From NCBI GenBank assembly GCA_947627335.1, contig CANQVQ010000079.1, positions 1-7,141 of the forward strand: 7,141 bases of DNA, written 5' to 3'. Below, in pieces: positions 1 to 5,792 of the stretch (the first letter of the stretch is position 1; every line of letters begins with the position of its first letter). Source of the stretch: an uncultured Clostridia bacterium. Its GTDB lineage: Bacteria; Bacillota; Clostridia; Oscillospirales; CAG-382. Position numbers and translations under genes: made by a program. The notes under the pieces are model-generated. The model had not been told where the DNA came from and made no database searches. It saw only the letters and a list, made by a program, of their open reading frames with translations.

Positions 1-2252
1 GGGTCCGCAGCGTACCGTGCGGCGCTTCGACGCTGTATACGGACGGCACATACATCCTCGCGGACCGCGACGTGTACCTTGCCTCCGACCTCACGCTGCT
101 CCGGCATCTGAGCGCGGAAGTGCTCGATCTGTCCGGGCAGACGGTCCTGCTGTCGAACGGACTGTATTCGCTCGACGGCGACGAAGTGGTTTTCCCGCTG
201 GAACTCGGCGTGCTTTCGTCCTACGACGCGTGCCTCGGCGACGCGTGCGGACTGGTTCTGCTGCATACGGGGTCGCTCTCGGTCTCCGGGTACGACCACC
301 CGCTCTGGGAACTGCCCTCGATTTCCGGCGCCGACGACGGCGGACGGTACGACGCGCAGACGGTCATTCGCTACGACCGCGGATACGGATACCTCGACGG
401 GCAGACGCTCCTTTCGGAAACGCAGGTCACGGAACCCGGCGTTCACACGTTTTTGCTCGTGCTCCCCTGCGGGATCCAGTGCACCCGCACGTTCACGGTG
501 GTTCCGGCGGCGGAGCGGATCGCGTTCTTCAACGACCTTTACCGCTGCTCCATCGGGGACAGCGGACAGCTCCGCGTGCGGGTCTATCCGACGAACGCGA
601 AACCGGTTTCGGTGGTCTTTTCGTCGGACAGCGACTGCATCCTCCTGGAAGAGGACGGTCGCTTCGTCGCGCAGTCGGTCGGCACGGCGACCGTGACGGC
701 TCGCAGCGAGGACGGGCGGCTGCAGGCGACCTGCGTCGTCAGCGTGCAGTCCTCCCTCCTGCGTTTCGACGAGGAATGCGGGTATCGGATCGACCGCGAA
801 AACGGGTTCCTCTACGGGGTACCGGCGGGAACGGAAGCGGAAGAATTGCTTTCCCACCTGCAATCGGAGGGGACGCCCGAACTCCCGTCGGGCGTCGTCG
901 GGACCGGCGCGGTGCTGGCTCTGCTGGCGGAGGACGGGGCGGAACTCGACCGCCTGACCGTCGTCGTGCAGGGGGATCTGGACGGCGACGGATACGTCAC
1001 GCTGCTGGATCTGCAAATGCTGGAGAAAGCGCTTTCCGGCGGAACGGACCCGGACGCCCTGTTTACCGCTTCGGCGGACGTCAACGAAAGCGGGGTCGTG
1101 TCGGACAAGGACGCGAACCTGCTGGAGCGGATGCTGCTGCGGAGCGAAGGGAACGCGGGACGCGGGACTCCGCCGTCCGGCAAGACCGGGGCGGTCGGGA
1201 TGTTCCTCCCGTCGGTCGTGCAGACCGGCTCGACGCTGCAGGTCACGCTCTATCTCAAGGACAGTACGCGTGCTTCCTGTGCGGGCTGCGAAGGGGTGAG
1301 CGGTCGTCTGGAATACCCGTCCGCGCTGACCTACCTCGGCGCGGAGACGTACGGTTGGGAGGTTTCGCTGTACGAGTCCCGCGGTGCGGTTTCGTACCTC
1401 GCCCTCGGGGAACGGTCGGAAGGGACGCTTCCGATCGTGACGCTGCGTTTCTCCGTTGACGCGGAGGCGGCCGACGAAGCGCTTTCACTGCGGCTGAACG
1501 GCGGCGTGATCCTGCATAAGGGAAAGGCGTGCGGGATCGCCGCGGAAACGGTGGAATTTGTTCCGACGGAACGGGTCTACGGCGACGTGCAGCTGCAGAT
1601 CGTCGGCATGAGCGAGCCGTTCTTGCCGGAAAAAAAGACCTACGAGGTCTACCTGCCGATCGGGACTCCGGCGCTGGATTACACGACCGTCTATCCCGCC
1701 GGTGGGTCGGTGACGGTTCGGAATACGGTGTTCGACCGCACGAACGAGCTTGACGTTCGGGACGGCGCACCGCCGCCCGGGTCGGATGCGCGGCTCGCTT
1801 CGCTGACGGCGGACGGGATCGCGTTCCCGTTCTCCCCGTCGGTCACGATGTACGAACTGACGGTGCCCTACGGGATCGAGCGGCTGACCTTATACTGGGA
1901 AACGATGGACGAGCAGGCGAGCGCCGTTTGCGATTCTCCGGCGCTTCTGCCCGGAAAGACGGCGAATGTAACGGTCACGGTCACGGCGGTGGACGGAACG
2001 CAGATCGTCTATACGCTGCGGGTCTACCGGCTTTTGGAGGGCGAATCGGAGATACCGCCCGAAACGTCCGACGTGCCCGTCGAACCGCCGAAGGAAGGGG
2101 CGTCCGTCTGGACGTGGGTGCTTCTCGGCGCCGTTCTCGCGCCGTTGGTCGGCGGGTCGGTCGCCTTCTTCGTCCGTGCGGGCGGAAAGGAACGGAAGGG
2201 ACCCGGCAAAAACGGAAAGGACGATGCAAATGGAACAGAAGGAATGGCTTGA
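1..2252 (+). CDS. Large modular cell-surface protein with Big_2-like, dockerin-like, cohesin-like and cadherin-like domains and a C-terminal membrane anchor (5' end missing)
   Basis: The reading frame is open from the left edge (first full codon at base 3), so the GTG at 72 is an internal codon and the true start and any signal peptide lie outside the window; 749 residues are visible. Modules in order: an Ig-like segment ending near 508; a Big_2-like domain at about 510-752, with the typical ending GTATVTARSEDG; a dockerin-like pair of calcium loops at 975-1010 (DLDGDGYVTLLD) and 1077-1112 (DVNESGVVSDKD), 34 residues apart as in type I dockerins; a cohesin-like beta-sandwich at about 1188-1587; a weak and then a clear cadherin-like beta-sandwich domain (PF12733 type) at about 1600-1770 and 1788-2033; an acidic, proline-rich linker; one membrane helix at about 2106-2174; and a short, lysine-rich cytoplasmic tail. 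There is no LPxTG motif, so it is anchored by the helix. Such proteins act outside the cell in adhesion or in assembling surface complexes; the partner cannot be named. The last 23 bases overlap fchA. Domain calls are by eye; the dockerin-like and final cadherin-like modules are the most secure. Confidence 0.85.
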   Translation, partial: VRSVPCGASTLYTDGTYILADRDVYLASDLTLLRHLSAEVLDLSGQTVLLSNGLYSLDGDEVVFPLELGVLSSYDACLGDACGLVLLHTGSLSVSGYDHPLWELPSISGADDGGRYDAQTVIRYDRGYGYLDGQTLLSETQVTEPGVHTFLLVLPCGIQCTRTFTVVPAAERIAFFNDLYRCSIGDSGQLRVRVYPTNAKPVSVVFSSDSDCILLEEDGRFVAQSVGTATVTARSEDGRLQATCVVSVQSSLLRFDEECGYRIDRENGFLYGVPAGTEAEELLSHLQSEGTPELPSGVVGTGAVLALLAEDGAELDRLTVVVQGDLDGDGYVTLLDLQMLEKALSGGTDPDALFTASADVNESGVVSDKDANLLERMLLRSEGNAGRGTPPSGKTGAVGMFLPSVVQTGSTLQVTLYLKDSTRASCAGCEGVSGRLEYPSALTYLGAETYGWEVSLYESRGAVSYLALGERSEGTLPIVTLRFSVDAEAADEALSLRLNGGVILHKGKACGIAAETVEFVPTERVYGDVQLQIVGMSEPFLPEKKTYEVYLPIGTPALDYTTVYPAGGSVTVRNTVFDRTNELDVRDGAPPPGSDARLASLTADGIAFPFSPSVTMYELTVPYGIERLTLYWETMDEQASAVCDSPALLPGKTANVTVTVTAVDGTQIVYTLRVYRLLEGESEIPPETSDVPVEPPKEGASVWTWVLLGAVLAPLVGGSVAFFVRAGGKERKGPGKNGKDDANGTEGMA
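2216..2221 (+). promoter_or_regulatory. Ribosome binding site deciding the fchA start
   Basis: AAAGGA lies 8 bases before the ATG at 2230 but only 2 bases before the in-frame ATG at 2224, which favours 2230. The site is inside the lysine-rich tail codons of the upstream surface-protein gene, so ribosomes finishing that gene pass over it. Confidence 0.6.
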
Positions 2253-2835
2253 ACAACTTGCCGGCAGTTCGCCGACGCCGGGCGGCGGCGGCGCGTCTGC
2301 GCTGGTCGGTGCGGTCGCGTCGGCGCTCGGGTCGATGGTCGCAAATCTGACGGTCGGCAAAAAGAAATACGCACGGTACGAAACGGACCTGCGGCGGCTG
2401 CTCGCCGAAACGGAATCCCTGCGCGGGAAGCTGTACGGGCTGATCCGTGCCGACGCGGAGGCGTTCGCGCCGCTGGCGACCGCCTACGGGATCCCGAAGG
2501 ACGACCCGTCCCGCGCCGAAACGCTCGAACGGGCGCTGCGCATCGCCGCAGAACCGCCGATGGAGATGCTGCGCGCCCTTTCCGGTCTGCCGCCGCTGCT
2601 GGAGGAGCTTTATGAGAAGGGAAGCCGGCTCGCGCTGAGCGACGTGGGCTGCGCTGCGGCGTTCGGGGCGTCGGCGCTTGCCGGGGCGCTGCTGAACCTG
2701 CTGGTCAACACCCGCCTGATGCAGGACGGCGCGTATGCCGCCGCGCTGGAGAGCGAAGCGCTCTCGCTCGGGCGGGAAAACCGGGAAAAACTGCTCGCGC
2801 TGTATGCGCGTGTGGAGGAGGGACTGCGGAGATGA
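2230..2835 (+). CDS. fchA: Methenyltetrahydrofolate cyclohydrolase / cyclodeaminase-family protein (FchA)
   Basis: A 201-residue cytoplasmic protein matching the cyclodeaminase/cyclohydrolase family (FTCD C-terminal domain, PF04961) at its usual stand-alone length. Family marks seen: the folate-site motif SSPTPGGGG at residues 13-21, a helix ending VANLTVGKKKY (37-47), DAEAF (75-79) followed by AYGIPK (85-90), SDVGCAAA near 137-144 and NTRLMQD at 160-166. Family members either remove ammonia from formimino-THF (histidine or purine breakdown) or hydrolyse 5,10-methenyl-THF to 10-formyl-THF. The neighbouring folD, and the absence here of any histidine-breakdown gene or formiminotransferase domain, favour the cyclohydrolase role; this is inference from context. 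The ATG at 2230 was chosen for its ribosome binding site; an ATG at 2224 and a GTG at 2176 are in frame but less suitable. The gene begins inside the surface-protein gene and shares ATGA with folD, so translation is probably coupled on both sides. Confidence 0.88.
   Translation: MEQKEWLEQLAGSSPTPGGGGASALVGAVASALGSMVANLTVGKKKYARYETDLRRLLAETESLRGKLYGLIRADAEAFAPLATAYGIPKDDPSRAETLERALRIAAEPPMEMLRALSGLPPLLEELYEKGSRLALSDVGCAAAFGASALAGALLNLLVNTRLMQDGAYAAALESEALSLGRENREKLLALYARVEEGLRR
2814..2823 (+). promoter_or_regulatory. Ribosome binding site of folD
   Basis: The purine run GGAGGAGGGA ends 8 bases before the folD ATG and lies within the last codons of fchA. A strong own site plus the ATGA overlap suggests both coupled and independent initiation. 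Confidence 0.65.
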
Positions 2836-3698
2836 CGGTCGAATGGAAGGGAGCGCCGGTCGCGAAGGCGCTGACGGATTCGCTCGTCCCCCGTGTCGAA
2901 GCGCTGAAAAAGGGCGGCGTTCTGCCGACGCTCGCGGTCGTGCGGGTCGGGGAGCGGGAGGACGACCTCTCCTACGAACGGGGGCTTTGCAAGCGGTTCG
3001 CCGCGGCGGGCGCTGCGGTCCGCGGCGTCGCTTTGCCCGCCGACGCGCCGCAGGAGGAACTGGAGAACGCCGTCCGAACGCTGAACGGGGACGGCGAGGT
3101 GCATGGGATCCTGCTTTTTTCCCCGCTTCCGAAGCAATACGACGCGGAACGGGTGCGGGCGCTGCTTTCCCCCGGCAAGGACGTCGATTGCCTGACCGAC
3201 GCGAACGCGTTCTGCGTCTACGCCGGGAACTGCGGACCCGGGCTTCCCGGCTTCGCGCCCTGCACGCCGCAGGCGGTCCTTGAACTTTTGGATTTTTACG
3301 GGTACGACCTGACCGGGAAGAACGTGACGGTCGTCGGGCGGAGCGCCGTTGTCGGCAAGCCGCTCTCGATGCTGCTGCTGCAGCGGAACGCGACCGTGAC
3401 CGTCTGCCACACCCGCACGCGGGACCTGCCCGCCGTCTGCCGAAAGGCGGACTTGCTGGCGGTCTGCGCCGGAAAAGCGGGGCTGATCGGCGAGGACTGC
3501 CTGCGCGAGGGGATGTGCGTCGTGGACGTCGGGATCCATGTCGTCGACGGAAAGCTCTGCGGCGACGTGGACGCGGTCGGCGCGTCCCGCGTCCCGCTCG
3601 GCGCCTGTACGCCGGTGCCGGGCGGCGTCGGTTCGGTCACGACGGCGGTGCTGCTCAAGCATACGGTCGAAGCGGCGGAATGCCGCGTAGGAAAATAA
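2832..3698 (+). CDS. folD: Methylenetetrahydrofolate dehydrogenase FolD, with altered cyclohydrolase active site
   Basis: A 288-residue cytoplasmic protein, the normal FolD length. FolD oxidises 5,10-methylene-THF to methenyl-THF with NAD(P)+ and usually also hydrolyses the product to 10-formyl-THF. Seen: the N-terminal WKGAPVAKAL segment, KDVD at 116-119, PCTP at 143-146, the nucleotide-binding segment VVGRSAVVGKPLS, VVDVGI, and the C-terminal TPVPGGVGSVTT. Two usual catalytic residues are changed. The YxxxK motif (E. coli Tyr50, Lys54) reads Y48-ERG-L52, with no gap on either side to realign it, and the VQLPLP glutamine reads LFSPLP with Phe96. The aspartate of KDVDG is kept (Asp119), but the glycine is Cys120. 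From knowledge of FolD, loss of the lysine abolishes the cyclohydrolase while the dehydrogenase can survive, so this is probably a dehydrogenase-only enzyme, with FchA next door doing the second step. The nucleotide cofactor (NAD or NADP) cannot be decided by eye. Its start overlaps the fchA stop as ATGA, and moxR follows after 18 bases. Confidence 0.95.
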   Translation: MTVEWKGAPVAKALTDSLVPRVEALKKGGVLPTLAVVRVGEREDDLSYERGLCKRFAAAGAAVRGVALPADAPQEELENAVRTLNGDGEVHGILLFSPLPKQYDAERVRALLSPGKDVDCLTDANAFCVYAGNCGPGLPGFAPCTPQAVLELLDFYGYDLTGKNVTVVGRSAVVGKPLSMLLLQRNATVTVCHTRTRDLPAVCRKADLLAVCAGKAGLIGEDCLREGMCVVDVGIHVVDGKLCGDVDAVGASRVPLGACTPVPGGVGSVTTAVLLKHTVEAAECRVGK

Positions 3699-3702
3699 TG
3701 AC

Positions 3703-3708
3703 GGAGGG
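3703..3708 (+). promoter_or_regulatory. Ribosome binding site of the MoxR gene
   Basis: GGAGGG lies 8 bases before the ATG at 3717 in the 18-base gap after folD. It supports that start; the gap has no room for a terminator and a promoter. Confidence 0.7.
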
Positions 3709-3716
3709 ACCCATTC

Positions 3717-4709
3717 ATGGAATATACGCAGCCAACTGATTTGAAGGCATACGAAAGGAACGTCGCACTCGCGCAGGAGGTCGTTCGGCAGGTCGACCGC
3801 GTGGTCCTCGGCAAGTCCGAGGAAGTGCGGGAGGTCATGCTGACCTTTCTTGCGGGCGGACACGTCCTGCTTGAGGACATCCCCGGCGTGGGGAAAACCA
3901 CGCTCGCGACGGCGTTCTCCAAGGCGATGCGGCTGGAATGCAGGCGCGTGCAGTTCACGCCGGACGTCATGCCGTCCGACCTGACCGGGTTTTCGGTCTA
4001 CCGACGGGAGGAGGAAAAATTCGTCTACCGGCAGGGAAGCGTTTTCTGCAACCTTCTGTTGGCGGACGAGATCAACCGTGCGTCGCCGAAGACCCAATCC
4101 GCCCTGCTGGAAGTGATGGAGGAGCGGAAAGTTTCGGTCGAAGGCGTGACCCGTGAAGTGCCGGACCCGTTCCTCGTCATCGCGACGCAGAACCCGTTCG
4201 GCAGCGCCGGCACGCAGCTTTTGCCGGAATCGCAGGTGGATCGGTTCATGACGGCGCTTTCGCTCGGCTATCCGGGTGCGGAGGAGGAGCTGACCATGGC
4301 GCAGACCGTCGGCGAGGGCAGTCGGACGGACGCGGTCGAGCCGGTGTTCGGCTGCGAGGAACTTCGCTCGATGCGGAGCCAGATCCATTCGGTCTATATG
4401 AAGGAGGACGTCGCCCGCTATATCGTCGATCTGGTGCGGGAAACGCGGAACCACCCGCACCTCGAACACGGCGCAAGCCCCCGTGCGACCATCGCGCTCG
4501 TGAAGATGGCGAAAAGCACGGCGTGGTACGACGGGCGGTTCTTCGTCACGCCGCGGGACGTCGCCGGGCAGTTCGTCTATACGACCGCGCACCGCGTATC
4601 GCTCAGCGAGAGCGCCCGTATGGCGAATCTCACGCCGTCGCAGGTGCTCTTCGGGATCCTGGAAAAGGTCAAGCGTCCCGCCCCGCGTGAGGGTGCGAAG
4701 ACCAAATGA
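3717..4709 (+). CDS. MoxR-family AAA+ ATPase
   Basis: A 330-residue soluble AAA+ ATPase of the MoxR family, of usual length. Seen: Walker A in LLEDIPGVGKTT (residues 51-62, Lys60), the MoxR-typical FTPDVMPSDLTG (80-91), Walker B LLLADEINRASPKTQ (113-127), the sensor-1 asparagine in IATQNP (155-160, Asn159), LLPESQVDRF (168-177) with a candidate arginine finger at Arg176, and GASPRA (252-257) as the sensor-2 region of the lid domain. All the residues needed for ATP binding and hydrolysis appear intact. MoxR proteins are regarded as chaperone-like ATPases that remodel or activate partner proteins, often ones with von Willebrand factor A-type domains; the likely partner is the DUF58 protein encoded next, whose ATG overlaps this stop. 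The order matches yeaC-yeaD-yebA of Bacillus subtilis. The substrate is unknown. Confidence 0.95.
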   Translation: MEYTQPTDLKAYERNVALAQEVVRQVDRVVLGKSEEVREVMLTFLAGGHVLLEDIPGVGKTTLATAFSKAMRLECRRVQFTPDVMPSDLTGFSVYRREEEKFVYRQGSVFCNLLLADEINRASPKTQSALLEVMEERKVSVEGVTREVPDPFLVIATQNPFGSAGTQLLPESQVDRFMTALSLGYPGAEEELTMAQTVGEGSRTDAVEPVFGCEELRSMRSQIHSVYMKEDVARYIVDLVRETRNHPHLEHGASPRATIALVKMAKSTAWYDGRFFVTPRDVAGQFVYTTAHRVSLSESARMANLTPSQVLFGILEKVKRPAPREGAKTK

Positions 4710-5770
4710 AGCGGTTCCTCTTTTTCGCGTTCGCCTGCTTCACGTTCTATTGGGCGAGCCGCTACCGCTCGCTTGCACTGCTGTTCCTCTGCCTTGCGGA
4801 ACTGCTGCTTCTGCTGCTTTTGCCGATCCTGCCGCGATTGCTGAAGCGGAAGCTGTCGGTTCGCTTTCCGGCGAAGGAGGACGTCGCCGTGGCGGGGTCG
4901 GCGAAGCCGTTTCGGGTCTCGGTGCGCTCCGACGGTCGTCTGCCGGTCGGTCGGGTCCGGGTGCGTCTGCGGATCTGGTATGAGCGGAGCGACAAAGGGC
5001 TGGAAAAGAAGGTGTACGGCGGGGCGTCCGCCGGGGAGAACGACCTGCCGTTCGAGCTGCTTCCGCAGTACTGCGGGATGCTTTGCGTCCGTGCCGACCG
5101 GATAAGGGTGTACGACTACCTTTCGCTGTTTTCCTCGTCAAAACGCGTCGATGCGGAGATGCGCATCGCGGTTTTTCCCCGCGAGCAAGCGTTGAAGATC
5201 AGCTTTTCCGGCGTCGGGCAGGAGCGCATCGGGGAACAGGATCGCCCGACGCGTGCGGCTCGCGGCGAAACGTCCTCGGAGGTCCGCCGTATTCGCGAAT
5301 ACATCCCGGGCGACCGTCTGCGGCACATCCATTGGAACCAAAGCGCAAGGACCGATCGGCTGTGGGTGAAGGAATTTGCCCCGGAGCCCGACCGGCAGGT
5401 GGACGTGCTGCTGGACCTGCGCCGGGAGAAACCGGCTGACGCGAAGGCGTGGAGCGACTTTTACCGACTGCTTTCCGCGTTGGTATACGGTCTTTTGCGG
5501 GAGGAAGCGTCCGTAACGGTGCGCTGGAAGCCCGAGGGCGCTTTGGTGCCCCTGCAAAGGCAGGTGTCCGACCCGGGGGCGTGCCGGGAGCTTCTGCTCG
5601 CGCTCTACGGGACGTCGTTTTCACAGGAGGAATGGTGGGACCCGTCGGACAGGACCGCCCTGCGCCTGACGGCTGAACTTTCGCTGTACGCGGGCGGAAA
5701 ACCGCTTTGCGGGTTCCACGCGGACAAGCTGGACGAAGAATTGCGGGAACAGACGCTTTTGCTCGCCTGA
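4706..5770 (+). CDS. DUF58 domain-containing membrane protein
   Basis: A 354-residue protein. Two closely spaced hydrophobic segments at about residues 3-18 and 22-43 are followed by basic LKRK. A beta-rich middle part (about 50-175) precedes the DUF58 signature around 194-222, with RRIREYIPGDRLRHIHW as its core and WVKEF after it. DUF58 proteins have a von Willebrand factor A-like fold and regularly accompany MoxR ATPases and transglutaminase-type membrane proteins. The strand that would carry the metal-binding DxSxS motif reads VDVLLDLRRE (232-241), so an intact metal site is not apparent. The gene shares ATGA with moxR; a modest GAGGG at 4689-4693 is rather far from the start (12 bases), so coupled translation is likely. 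Precise function is unknown; an envelope role is inferred from membrane anchoring and neighbours. Confidence 0.92.
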   Translation: MKRFLFFAFACFTFYWASRYRSLALLFLCLAELLLLLLLPILPRLLKRKLSVRFPAKEDVAVAGSAKPFRVSVRSDGRLPVGRVRVRLRIWYERSDKGLEKKVYGGASAGENDLPFELLPQYCGMLCVRADRIRVYDYLSLFSSSKRVDAEMRIAVFPREQALKISFSGVGQERIGEQDRPTRAARGETSSEVRRIREYIPGDRLRHIHWNQSARTDRLWVKEFAPEPDRQVDVLLDLRREKPADAKAWSDFYRLLSALVYGLLREEASVTVRWKPEGALVPLQRQVSDPGACRELLLALYGTSFSQEEWWDPSDRTALRLTAELSLYAGGKPLCGFHADKLDEELREQTLLLA

Positions 5771-5778
5771 CCGCGGAA

Positions 5779-5784
5779 AGGAGG
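5779..5784 (+). promoter_or_regulatory. Ribosome binding site of the transglutaminase-type gene
   Basis: AGGAGG, part of a longer AAAGGAGGG run, is 8 bases before the ATG at 5793 and fixes this start over the adjoining TTG at 5790. It is the closest match to the consensus in the window. Confidence 0.75.
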
Positions 5785-5792
5785 GAACGTTG

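Noticed and set aside
72..74. GTG as start of the surface-protein gene
   Set aside because: The same frame stays open upstream to the left edge with protein-like sequence (LYTDGTYILADRD) and there is no ribosome binding site before it.
17..1459. 480-codon frame on the plus strand within the surface-protein gene
   Set aside because: Arginine-, glycine- and alanine-rich translation typical of a shifted GC-rich frame; the overlapping frame carries clear dockerin-like and Big_2-like motifs.
1749..1760. TTGACG, resembling a -35 promoter box
   Set aside because: It lies inside codons of the surface protein and has no convincing -10 element at the right distance in this GC-rich DNA.
2070..2250. 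Possible LPxTG-type sorting signal at the C-terminus of the surface protein
   Set aside because: A proline-rich linker, hydrophobic helix and basic tail are present, but no LPxTG-like motif; the tail is also longer than in sortase substrates. A plain membrane anchor fits better.
3698..3739. 13-codon mini-ORF starting in the folD stop (TAATG) and ending inside moxR
   Set aside because: It could suggest a leader peptide, but it has no ribosome binding site of its own and contains that of moxR; nothing in its sequence suggests attenuation.
2610..4592. 660-codon open frame on the minus strand
   Set aside because: It runs opposite fchA, folD and moxR, which are all recognisable families. Long antisense frames are expected in GC-rich coding DNA, and its arginine- and histidine-rich translation resembles no family.
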